33,750 nucleotides of DNA from contig WLMZ01000028.1 in NCBI GenBank assembly GCA_009726095.1, positions 1 to 33,750 of the forward strand. Direction: 5' to 3'. The position numbers were made by a program, and so were the translations under genes. Position 1 is the first letter of the stretch. Every line of letters starts with the position of its first letter. The notes beneath the pieces are model-generated. The model had not been told where the DNA came from and made no database searches. It worked only from the letters and a program-made list of their open reading frames with translations. The stretch is from Actinomycetota bacterium. Its GTDB lineage: Bacteria; Actinomycetota; Acidimicrobiia; Acidimicrobiales; Ilumatobacteraceae. Below, piece after piece: positions 6,556 through 13,955 of the stretch.

Positions 6556-8935
6556 CAGCGCCCGGTCGCTGAGCTGGTTGCTGGCCCGGTTGCTGGCCCG
6601 GTTGCTGGCCGGCGCCGCCCGCTGGCCCACCTGCGGGCAGGTACTGGGCGCACGCCTGCATCGCCTCCTGCACAGCCGGGTCGGCGAAGTTCGGCGGTCC
6701 ACCCTGCAGCGCGGAGGCATCAATGCCCTGGGCCACCATGCATTCCTGCAACGCGGCCATGTCGACGCCGCCGGGACCGTTACCGGTGGGCCGCGTGCCG
6801 GTGCCGGTGCCGGTACCTGTGCCGGTCGTTGTCGAGGCGGGCGCGTTCTTCGCCGCTTCCAGAATGGCGTCGGCCTTGCCGGCGCAGTCGTAGATCACCG
6901 CGGTGCTCGTGCCGTCACCCACCGACGACAGGTCCACGACCGTGCACGCCGATGCAACCCACGTGGTCACGCCAGAGCCGCCAGCAAACCCGCCGGGTGC
7001 GCCGCCACCAGGGCCACCGGGGCCACCGCTCGAACCGCTCACGTAGCGCAGTTGGCCCGTTCGGACCAGGCCGGCAAGGCGTTCGGCCGACATCGCGTTG
7101 TCGCTGCCGCTGAAGCCGCCCATCGACATCACTCGGTAGCCCTCGATGATCGGGGTGTCGGCCTGCATCGAACTGCCGACGGCGAGGATCCATGTCTCGG
7201 TGGTCGTGCTGGCCTGCAGATAGTCGAGCACGCTGGTGTCGATTCCGCCAGCACCGAATCCGCCGCCAGGAGCACCCGCACCGCCATCGCCGCCAGTGCC
7301 CGGGAGGCCGCCGCCCGGGAGGCCGCCGCCCGGGAGGCCGCCGCCCGGGTAGCCGCCGCCCGGGAAGCCGCCGCCCGGGAAGCCGCCGCCCGGGAAGCCG
7401 CCGCCGTTGCTCATCACCGCAGGGCGAGCGTCAGGGAAGGTTGCGGTCTGCGCATGTGTCAACCCGCTGCCGATCCACATCGCCGGGGCAATGAGCCCGG
7501 CTGCCAGGCCGGCGCCGATCGTGACGTAGCGCCACCTGGTCATCGATTCGCTGAAGGCCCACAGCACCAGCGCGATGGCCACCAGCGCAAGCGCAACCGG
7601 CGCGACGATGCGCAGCCAGGAGAAGGCGTCGACCCGGCGCAGCAGGATCAGCTCGACGACCGCAGTGCCGACCACCGCGGCAGCTGCCATGAGCCGTGCA
7701 GGTCGGCCGCCGCGCAACACCTGGGCGATGCCGATGCCCACGAGCGCTGCCATCGCCGGTGCCAGCGCAGAGACGTAGTAGTTGTGGAAGATGCCCTTCG
7801 AGTAGGCGAACAGCAGATACGTCAACACCGCCCACACCCCGAACAACGCCAGCGAACCGGTCTGGGGATCACGTCGGCGGCGCCGCACGGCCGTGAGGAT
7901 GCCGGCGATCAGCGACACGCCGACGATCACCGACAACCACATCACCTGATCGCCCATGCCCATGTTGAACAGGCGCCCGATGCCCGGCGTGCCACCGAAC
8001 TGATCGACGCCGCCCGCGCCCGCGAACCCTCCACCACCACCTGCCCCACCGCCCGGTGCGCCGCCGCCCTCGTTGCCGAAGACCCGACCGAAGCCGTTGT
8101 AGCCGAAGACCAGGTTCCAGGCGCTGCCGTCGGTGCTCCCACCGACGAACGGGCTGTTGGGGCTGAGATCCATGAGCGCAACCCACGCACCGCTGACGGC
8201 CACGAACGCTGCACCGATCAAGCCGATGTGAGCGGCGTGACGACGCCACGAGACGCTGACGCCGAACAGGACGGCCAGACCGAGGGCGGGAAGGATGACC
8301 GCGGCAGCGAGCATCTTCGTGAGGAATCCGAGCCCGACCAACGCGCCCGCTGCGGCTGACCAGCGCAACGTGTTGGTGGCGACGGCTCGCTCGGTGGCCC
8401 ATGCAGCGGCAACGAGCATCAGCACCAGGATCGCATCGGGATTGCTCGATCGGGCGACGGCAAACATCATCGGTGTCAGCGCCAGTGCGACACCCGCTGC
8501 GATGCCGGCAGTGCGGCCCCATACCCGCCGCACGGTGATCGTCAACAGCCAGACGGCGAGGGCTCCGGCGACGGCCGATGGAAGCAGCAGGCTCCACGAG
8601 CTGTACCCGAAGACCTTGGCCGACGCTGCCTGGACCCACAACGCGAACGGCGGCTTGTCGGGGGTGATGAAACCGCCCGCGTCGTAGCTGCCGTAGATGA
8701 AGTTGTGCCAGCTGCTGGTCATCGACCGTGCAGCCGCGGCGTAGTACGCGTTGCCGTACCCGTTGATCGAGAGATTCCACGCGTTCAACACCAGCGCGGC
8801 GATTGCGATAGCCGCTTCGATCAGCCGCCCGCGGCCGCTCAGCGCCGGCGGTACGGGGTCGAGCGACTCGGGGCGTCCGGTCGTCCCGGCGGAAACGTTC
8901 GGCTCGGCGGCGATGGTGAGTGTGTCTTCAGACAT
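6533..8935 (-). CDS. GT39-type integral membrane glycosyltransferase (ArnT/YkcB-like)
   Basis: An 800-residue GT-C glycosyltransferase of the PMT/ArnT class, which transfers a sugar from a polyprenyl-phosphate carrier to an acceptor outside the membrane. After a short cytosolic tail, the first membrane segment (about 35-55) is followed by the periplasmic loop with the conserved YDAGGFITPDKPPFALW. Membrane segments alternate up to about residue 490, with a Gly-rich loop near 287-315. Then come seven Pro-Gly-Gly-Gly-aromatic/Leu pentapeptides and a soluble domain (about 565-685) with MGGFSGSDNAMS, as in the C-terminal domain of YkcA/YkcB-like proteins. The C-terminus carries a Gly-Thr run and a small two-Cys module. 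The GT2-GtrA gene is divergent and probably supplies its sugar donor. The 3' end overlaps the SRPBCC gene by 23 bases. Acceptor and sugar are unknown. Confidence 0.88.
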   Translation of the reverse strand: MSEDTLTIAAEPNVSAGTTGRPESLDPVPPALSGRGRLIEAAIAIAALVLNAWNLSINGYGNAYYAAAARSMTSSWHNFIYGSYDAGGFITPDKPPFALWVQAASAKVFGYSSWSLLLPSAVAGALAVWLLTITVRRVWGRTAGIAAGVALALTPMMFAVARSSNPDAILVLMLVAAAWATERAVATNTLRWSAAAGALVGLGFLTKMLAAAVILPALGLAVLFGVSVSWRRHAAHIGLIGAAFVAVSGAWVALMDLSPNSPFVGGSTDGSAWNLVFGYNGFGRVFGNEGGGAPGGGAGGGGGFAGAGGVDQFGGTPGIGRLFNMGMGDQVMWLSVIVGVSLIAGILTAVRRRRRDPQTGSLALFGVWAVLTYLLFAYSKGIFHNYYVSALAPAMAALVGIGIAQVLRGGRPARLMAAAAVVGTAVVELILLRRVDAFSWLRIVAPVALALVAIALVLWAFSESMTRWRYVTIGAGLAAGLIAPAMWIGSGLTHAQTATFPDARPAVMSNGGGFPGGGFPGGGFPGGGYPGGGLPGGGLPGGGLPGTGGDGGAGAPGGGFGAGGIDTSVLDYLQASTTTETWILAVGSSMQADTPIIEGYRVMSMGGFSGSDNAMSAERLAGLVRTGQLRYVSGSSGGPGGPGGGAPGGFAGGSGVTTWVASACTVVDLSSVGDGTSTAVIYDCAGKADAILEAAKNAPASTTTGTGTGTGTGTRPTGNGPGGVDMAALQECMVAQGIDASALQGGPPNFADPAVQEAMQACAQYLPAGGPAGGAGQQPGQQPGQQPAQRPGAATTTSSP
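7301..7405 (-). repeat. Seven tandem 15-bp repeats coding PGGG-X pentapeptides
   Basis: Seven head-to-tail 15-base units (plus-strand consensus cgggaggccgccgcc) run without interruption inside the GT39 gene. Only bases 5 and 6 of the unit vary, giving Leu, Tyr or Phe as the fifth residue. Three Leu units, one Tyr unit and three Phe units lie in blocks along the plus strand. The unit is a multiple of three, so gain or loss of copies keeps the frame. Confidence 0.95.
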
Positions 8936-8980
8936 GGGCTACATCGTGGCAGTGGCCGCTTCGGGCCGGCTGTGAACCAT

Positions 8981-9028
8981 CTTCGGGTTTGCTGGGAGTG
9001 CTGGCGGATGTTCCCAGCAAACCCGAAG
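8981..9028. repeat. Perfect 17-bp inverted repeat between divergent glycosyltransferase genes
   Basis: The arms cttcgggtttgctggga (8981-8997) and tcccagcaaacccgaag (9012-9028) are exactly complementary, with a 14-base loop. The repeat lies 46 bases from the GT39 start and 45 bases from the GT2-GtrA start. It lies upstream of both genes, so it is not a conventional terminator for either. It could be an operator for a dimeric regulator, an attenuator hairpin in a leader, or a mobile hairpin element. No T-run follows it. Confidence 0.85.
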
Positions 9029-9072
9029 GTTGCTCCCACACAAATCCAAGGTGCATCACGCACCATGCTGAC

Positions 9073-10263
9073 ATGACCAGCACCACCGTGGAGCCACCGA
9101 CCACCGACCAGGTGCCGACCACCCCTCCGACGCATGTGGCACCCGTGATCGACATCGTGGTTCCTGTGTACAACGAGGAAGCCTCATTGGAGTCGAGCAT
9201 CGCAGCGCTGCACTCCTACCTCGCGGATGGGTTTCCGTTCACGTGGCGGGTGACCATCGTGGACAATGCCTCCACCGACCGCACGTGGCTGATCGCCAAT
9301 GTGATCGCCGGGCAGGTCCCCGGCGTACGCGCCATCCATCTCGAGGAGAAGGGTCGCGGGCGAGCGCTGCGTCATGCGTGGACCGACAACGACTCCACCG
9401 TGGTCGCCTACATGGACGTGGATCTGTCAACGGGACTCGATGCGTTGCTGCCCCTGGTGGCCCCGCTCGTGAGCGGGCACTCCGACATCGCCATCGGCTC
9501 ACGGCTTGCAACCGGCGCGCAGGTGGCGCGTGGTCCGCAGCGGGAGTTCATCTCGCGTAGCTACAACGCGGTGCTGCACCTCGTGTTCGGCAACCGCTTT
9601 CGCGATGCGCAGTGCGGTTTCAAGGCGATACGTTCGAGCGTGGCTCAGCGCCTGCTGCCGCAGGTACAGGACAACGCATGGTTCTTCGACACGGAACTGC
9701 TGCTGCTGGCCGAGCACAATGGCCTGCGGGTTCATGAGGTGCCGGTCACGTGGATCGACGATCCCGACAGTCGCGTGCAGGTGGCGCGGACTGCGTTCGA
9801 CGACCTCCGCGGCGTGGCGCGTGTGGCGCGGCGGTTCTGGACCGGGAAGGGTCGGATCGATCTCGGTGACGATGCCCGCCCCGGGCTCGACGATGACTTC
9901 GGCCGTCAGATCGTCACCTTCGCCAAGGTCGGCGTGCTCAGCACCGTGGTGTCGCTGCTGCTGTTCCTCCTGTGGCGTGGTGCCGTGGGGGCGGTGTGGG
10001 CGAACCTGTTCGCAGTGAGCGCGACGGCGCTGGCGAACACATGGGCAAATCGCCGATACACGTTCGGGTACCGCGACGACCGCGGTCGCAGCCGCCACTA
10101 TCTGGGTGGGTTGGTGATCTCGGTGGCCGGGCTGGGGCTGTCCAGCCTGGCGCTGGCCAACGTGACCGGGAGCCTCGCCCAGATCCTCGTGCTGCTGCTG
10201 AGCTGGGGGTTGGTCACAGTTGCCCGATTCGGCCTGCTGCGACGCTGGGTCTTCCGACCGTAG
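9073..10263 (+). CDS. GT2 polyprenyl-phosphate glycosyltransferase fused to GtrA
   Basis: A 396-residue fusion. Residues 25-250 form a GT2 domain of the dolichol-phosphate-mannose synthase type: DIVVPVYNEEASLE at the N-terminus, DNASTDRTW, the metal-binding DVD (115-117) and the segment GFKAIR (182-187). Residues 278-396 form a GtrA domain with four membrane segments, a class thought to flip polyprenyl-phosphate sugars across the membrane. The ATG at 9073 was chosen because it directly precedes the Thr/Pro-rich leader to the GT2 fold; no strong Shine-Dalgarno is seen. The protein would make a polyprenyl-phosphate hexose and deliver it to the outer face, where the divergent GT39 enzyme could use it. 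The response regulator gene starts 13 bases after its stop, so they are likely cotranscribed. Confidence 0.88.
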   Translation: MTSTTVEPPTTDQVPTTPPTHVAPVIDIVVPVYNEEASLESSIAALHSYLADGFPFTWRVTIVDNASTDRTWLIANVIAGQVPGVRAIHLEEKGRGRALRHAWTDNDSTVVAYMDVDLSTGLDALLPLVAPLVSGHSDIAIGSRLATGAQVARGPQREFISRSYNAVLHLVFGNRFRDAQCGFKAIRSSVAQRLLPQVQDNAWFFDTELLLLAEHNGLRVHEVPVTWIDDPDSRVQVARTAFDDLRGVARVARRFWTGKGRIDLGDDARPGLDDDFGRQIVTFAKVGVLSTVVSLLLFLLWRGAVGAVWANLFAVSATALANTWANRRYTFGYRDDRGRSRHYLGGLVISVAGLGLSSLALANVTGSLAQILVLLLSWGLVTVARFGLLRRWVFRP

Positions 10264-10276
10264 GATGGGCAGCGAC

Positions 10277-10975
10277 ATGGCTGGAACGTCGGATCGACCA
10301 CCGCGTGTCCTCGTCGTCGACGACGAGGACAACATCTCCTTCCTCGTCGCCTCGGCCCTGCGCCTGGACGGCATCGAGACCACGATCAGCAGCAACGGCC
10401 ACGACGCACTTGCCAGGGTGGCCTCCGTTCGGCCCGACATGATCGTGCTCGATGTGATGATGCCGGGTATCGATGGCTTCGAAGTGCTGCGCCGCCTGCG
10501 CGCCGACGGCTCGCAGATCCCGGTGATGTTCCTGACGGCGCGGGATGGCGTCGATGATCGCGTCCGTGGTCTCACGGGTGGCGGCGATGATTACATGATC
10601 AAGCCGTTCGCCATTGCCGAGCTGGTCGCGCGAGTGCGCGTGATCCTGCGCCGCGTCGGTCTTGCCGACAAAGATCGTGTGCTGCGCGTCAGCGATCTCG
10701 AACTCGATCACGATGCCCACCGTGTCACCAAGGCCGGATCGGTCGTGGCGTTGTCGCCCACCGAGTACAAGTTGCTGCATTACCTGCTGGTCAACACCGG
10801 GCGCGTCGTCACCCGCGCGCAGATCCTCGATCATGTCTGGGAGTACGACTTCGACGGTGATGCCTCGGTGGTCGAGACCTTCATGAGCTACCTGCGCCGC
10901 AAGGTGGACCAGAGCGAACCGAAGCTCATCCACACGGTTCGAGGCGTCGGCTACTGCCTGCGGGTCGACGGATGA
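10277..10975 (+). CDS. OmpR/PhoB-type response regulator
   Basis: A 232-residue regulator. The receiver domain (about 9-122) has the acidic pair Asp15/Asp16 in VVDDEDN, the phospho-acceptor Asp59 in VLDVMMPG, Thr87 and Lys109 in MIKPF. A winged-helix trans_reg_C domain (about 134-230) ends in LIHTVRGVGYCLRV, the usual OmpR-family terminus. The ATG at 10277 has AGGATGGG upstream at a usable distance; an in-frame ATG at 10265 lacks one. The gene overlaps its kinase by ATGA, so the pair is translationally coupled. The link to the upstream glycosyltransferase gene suggests that it controls, or responds to, envelope state. Binding site not identified. Confidence 0.93.
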   Translation: MAGTSDRPPRVLVVDDEDNISFLVASALRLDGIETTISSNGHDALARVASVRPDMIVLDVMMPGIDGFEVLRRLRADGSQIPVMFLTARDGVDDRVRGLTGGGDDYMIKPFAIAELVARVRVILRRVGLADKDRVLRVSDLELDHDAHRVTKAGSVVALSPTEYKLLHYLLVNTGRVVTRAQILDHVWEYDFDGDASVVETFMSYLRRKVDQSEPKLIHTVRGVGYCLRVDG

Positions 10976-12471
10976 AGCTGCGTTCGCGTCTGTACATCGG
11001 CCTGGCCGCAGTTGCGCTCACGTTTGCCGTTGCCGGCTTTCTGGTGGCCAATACCCAGCGGCGGTACCTCACCCAACAGGTCGATCAACAGCTCCGCAGT
11101 GCCATGCCGTTTGCCATCGGTATCGTCTCGCGTGGCACGGGTGATGTCGGAGGCTTTGGCGGTTCCGGTGGGGCGGGACCCGGCGGCATCGTGCCACCTG
11201 ACAACACCAACCTGTCCGAACTCTTCGTCGGACATCTCGACGCCGACGGCACCCTGACTGCGGTGGTCGCCCCACAGTTGAGTGCCGGCGAACCCATCGT
11301 GTCTGTGGCCCGGGCCGCCGCTGCACCACCTGGGCCGACGATGGCTCCGTTCACGACCGACGGCAAGGGCACCGACAGCCGGTTCCGTGTGGTCGTGGTG
11401 CAGCGGCCCGGCACCACCGGGTGGGAGGTCATCGCATTGCCCCTCACCCGCGCTGACGCGGCCTACCGTCGCCTGCTGCTGGCGAGTGGACTCGGTGGTC
11501 TGGTGGTGCTCGGCGCCATCGGATTGACCGCTGTGTGGGTGGTGCGTCTCGGGGTGAAGCCGATCAACGACATGACCGAAGCGGCCGACGCAATCACCGC
11601 TGGCGACGATGAACGCCGCATCGCGCACTATCCCGCCGGCACCGAGGCCGGACGTCTGGCGCGTGCGCTCAACACGATGCTCGACGAACGTCAGGCTGCT
11701 GACGAACGCCTGCGCCAGTTCGTGACCGATGCATCGCACGAGCTGCGCACCCCGCTCACGTCGATTCGCGGGTACAGCGATCTCTATGCCCAGGGTGGGC
11801 TGCAGGATGGCGCCGCGCTCGATGATGCCATGCGACGGGTGTCGGCGGAGGCACATCGGATGGGACTCATCGTCGACGATCTGCTCCTCTTGGCCAAGCT
11901 CGACCAGGGTCGGGCACTCAGCACCGACGACATCGATCTGGCCCCACTGGTCGACGATGCCGCGCGCGATGCGCGGGCGGTGCAACCCGGGCGCCAGCTC
12001 ACGGTGTCCGTCGCCGGGCCGTTGCCCGTGGTGGGCGATGCGTTGCGACTGCAACAGGTGCTGGCCGCGCTGCTCTACAACGCGCTGGTGCACACACCCG
12101 TCGAGACGCCCATCGAACTCCATGCGCAGTCATCGAACGATCTGGTCACGATCGATCTCATCGACCACGGCCCGGGCATGGACGCGGAGACCCAACTGCA
12201 CGCCTTCGAGCGCTTCTATCGCGGTGACTCGTCGCGTTCGCGCCACAGTGGTGGCTCGGGTCTCGGCCTGTCGATCGCGAAATCGATCGTCGAGGCCCAT
12301 GGCGGCAGGATCACCCTGGACGCCACGCCGGGTCCGAGGCCGGATCAGGGGTGCCGGTTCCGAATCACCTTGCCCGAACGTCGCATGCCTGAACGGCACC
12401 TGCCAGAACGGCACATCGCTACCGATGACGTTGTGAGCGAGCGCGCGGTGACGGGCGACCGCTCAGCGTGA
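10972..12471 (+). CDS. Sensor histidine kinase
   Basis: A 499-residue membrane kinase partnered with the preceding response regulator. Membrane segment 1 spans about 9-26, followed by an extracytoplasmic sensor region (27-166) with a Gly-rich patch (57-72), membrane segment 2 (about 168-190) and HAMP (about 192-245). The HisKA box SHELRTPLTS carries the phosphorylated His256. The ATPase domain shows Asn370 in the N-box (YNALVHTP), DHGPGM (398-403) and GGSGLGLSI (427-435). A charged C-terminal tail of about 30 residues after the ATPase contains PERHLPERH, an imperfect duplication with no known role. The sensor region resembles no ligand-binding fold I can name. ATGA overlap with the regulator. 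Confidence 0.93.
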   Translation: MKLRSRLYIGLAAVALTFAVAGFLVANTQRRYLTQQVDQQLRSAMPFAIGIVSRGTGDVGGFGGSGGAGPGGIVPPDNTNLSELFVGHLDADGTLTAVVAPQLSAGEPIVSVARAAAAPPGPTMAPFTTDGKGTDSRFRVVVVQRPGTTGWEVIALPLTRADAAYRRLLLASGLGGLVVLGAIGLTAVWVVRLGVKPINDMTEAADAITAGDDERRIAHYPAGTEAGRLARALNTMLDERQAADERLRQFVTDASHELRTPLTSIRGYSDLYAQGGLQDGAALDDAMRRVSAEAHRMGLIVDDLLLLAKLDQGRALSTDDIDLAPLVDDAARDARAVQPGRQLTVSVAGPLPVVGDALRLQQVLAALLYNALVHTPVETPIELHAQSSNDLVTIDLIDHGPGMDAETQLHAFERFYRGDSSRSRHSGGSGLGLSIAKSIVEAHGGRITLDATPGPRPDQGCRFRITLPERRMPERHLPERHIATDDVVSERAVTGDRSA

Positions 12472-12529
12472 CTATGCTTCGCTGAAATGCAGTGTCGGGC
12501 GACGCCCCGGCCCGCTCGAAGGGGTGGTC

Positions 12530-13192
12530 ATGCTGAAGGCCAAATGGTTCCTGTTGGGTGTGCTGCCGCTGGCTGTCGGCGTGGCATCGTGCAGTAGCGG
12601 TGGTGACTCGTCGGCCAAGACCACCACCACGATTGCATCCACCACCTCCACCCTCGACCTCTCGTTGGTCGGCGGGAGCACCACCACCGCGGTGCCCGCC
12701 GAAGTCACCACGACCACGGTCGTCTCTGGCCTGGCGACCGCGACGAACTGGGAGGTCGTGGTGGGCATCTTCCCCACCAAGCTCGAGGCGCAGACCCAGA
12801 TCGACAAGCTCACAGCAGCGAAGTTCGCCGGCTTCACGATCAAGACCCTCACCTCTACCTTTGCCGTGGTGAAGGTGGGCTTCACCGGCGCAGAGGCGTC
12901 GGCGTTGATGAAGCAGATCAACACTGCGGGTGTCGGCACGGCAACCGTGTTCCAGCTCATCGACCCCACGGCCACCAACTTCGAGGTCGTGCAGGGCATC
13001 TATGTCACCGAGGCCGACGCTCAGGCACAGATCGACAAGCTCACTGCAGCGAAGTTCACCGACTTCACGATCAAGCCGGTCACCGGCAAGTTCGCAGTGG
13101 TCAAGGCTGGTCTCACCAGCGCCGAGGCCTCGGCGTTGGTGAAGCAGGTCGATGCCGCGGGCCTCGGCCCGTCGCGCGTGAAGCAACTCTGA
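12530..13192 (+). CDS. Lipoprotein with two SPOR-like repeats
   Basis: A 220-residue exported protein. The N-terminus has a positively charged start, a hydrophobic stretch and a lipobox-like VASC, so the mature protein should be lipidated on a Cys at about residue 20. A Thr-rich linker (about 30-70) leads to two tandem domains of about 70 residues that resemble SPOR/sporulation-related repeats (strand-helix-strand-strand, with WEVVVGIFPTKLEAQTQIDK and FEVVQGIYVTEADAQAQIDK at equivalent places). SPOR domains bind denuded peptidoglycan. The ATG at 12530 was chosen because GAAGGGG precedes it by five bases. It lies 58 bases after the histidine kinase and may belong to that operon. Only four bases separate its stop from the convergent hydratase gene. 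The SPOR assignment is by pattern, so moderately sure. Confidence 0.7.
   Translation: MLKAKWFLLGVLPLAVGVASCSSGGDSSAKTTTTIASTTSTLDLSLVGGSTTTAVPAEVTTTTVVSGLATATNWEVVVGIFPTKLEAQTQIDKLTAAKFAGFTIKTLTSTFAVVKVGFTGAEASALMKQINTAGVGTATVFQLIDPTATNFEVVQGIYVTEADAQAQIDKLTAAKFTDFTIKPVTGKFAVVKAGLTSAEASALVKQVDAAGLGPSRVKQL
12797..12844 (+). repeat. Direct repeat copy 1 in the SPOR-like gene
   Basis: A 48-base segment encoding QIDKLTAAKFAGFTIK is repeated at 13028-13075 with three mismatches. The spacing of 231 bases is an exact multiple of three and marks the length of the duplicated domain. Confidence 0.9.
13028..13075 (+). repeat. Direct repeat copy 2 in the SPOR-like gene
   Basis: Second copy of the 48-base segment at 12797-12844, with three mismatches, encoding QIDKLTAAKFTDFTIK. 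The high base-level identity suggests a recent duplication or gene conversion within the gene. Confidence 0.9.
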
Positions 13193-13196
13193 CGGC

Positions 13197-13955
13197 TCAG
13201 CGCACCCAGGGCGCCGGGCGCTTCTCCAGATAGGCGGCCATGCCTTCGCGTGCCGCATCGCTGGCGAACAGGTTGGCCGATAACTCTGCTGTCCAGGTGA
13301 AGGCGTCGTCTTCGCTGAGCGTGGGTACGACCGCGAGTAATTGTTTGCTGGCCGCGATTGCGCCCGGCTCACCGGCCAGAAGATCGCTGACGATCAGGTC
13401 GATCTCGGCATCGAGTTGGTCTGCTGGAACGGCGCTGTTGATCAGGCCCATGCGGGCTGCCTCGGCGGCGGAGAACCTGTTGCCGCGCAGGAACGTTGAT
13501 CGCGCATCGGCGGGGTGCATCTTGGGGAGGCAGATCACCGAGATCATTGCTGGCGCCACGCCCACGCGCACCTCGGTGAACCCGAACTTGGCGTGATCGA
13601 CAGCGACTGAGATGTCCATCGCCGCCATCAGGCCCATGCCGCCTGCCACGCAGTGCCCGGCGATGCGTCCCACGTACGGCTTGGGCGAATGGCGGAAGCG
13701 ACCAAAGATCGATCGCGGGTCGAGGTTGCCCGCTTTCGGGTCACCCGAGGAGCGTTCGGACAGGTTGGCCCCGGCACAGAACACCGTGCCAGCGTTGGTG
13801 AGCACCACGACGCGCACCTCGGGGTCGTTGTCGGCGAAATCGAGCGCGGGTATCAGCTCGCTGGTGAGTTGGGCGCTCAGCGAGTTACGCCGCTCGATGT
13901 CGGCCAGTGTGATGGTCATCACGCCGTTGTGCAGTGTGGTTTCGATGACTGACAT
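13197..13955 (-). CDS. Enoyl-CoA hydratase/isomerase family, LiuC/AtuE-like
   Basis: A 252-residue crotonase-fold protein and the last gene of the carboxylase operon. The oxyanion-hole regions are AGANLS (61-66) and AGGMGL (104-109). At the place of rat mitochondrial hydratase Glu144 there is Gly108, while the Glu164 equivalent is kept as Glu128 in FGFTEVRVGVAPAMIS. This TEVR-x-G-x-x-PA-x-IS pattern with the first Glu lost is what I recall for bacterial methylglutaconyl-CoA and isohexenylglutaconyl-CoA hydratases (LiuC, AtuE). These act just after methylcrotonyl- or geranyl-CoA carboxylase, which fits the neighbours. The ATG at 13955 has GGAGG five bases upstream and shares one base with the preceding stop (TGATG). 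The alternative is a generic enoyl-CoA isomerase. Confidence 0.82.
   Translation of the reverse strand: MSVIETTLHNGVMTITLADIERRNSLSAQLTSELIPALDFADNDPEVRVVVLTNAGTVFCAGANLSERSSGDPKAGNLDPRSIFGRFRHSPKPYVGRIAGHCVAGGMGLMAAMDISVAVDHAKFGFTEVRVGVAPAMISVICLPKMHPADARSTFLRGNRFSAAEAARMGLINSAVPADQLDAEIDLIVSDLLAGEPGAIAASKQLLAVVPTLSEDDAFTWTAELSANLFASDAAREGMAAYLEKRPAPWVR

Noticed and set aside
7301-7405. CRISPR-like array
   Set aside because: The units are 15 bases with no unique spacers and encode a pentapeptide repeat.
6578-8359. Plus-strand open frame opposite the GT39 gene
   Set aside because: It is Arg/Ala/His-rich shadow sequence with no motifs, while the minus strand encodes a recognisable membrane glycosyltransferase.
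8981-9028. Inverted repeat as a rho-independent terminator
   Set aside because: It lies upstream of both divergent genes and is not followed by a T-run on either strand.
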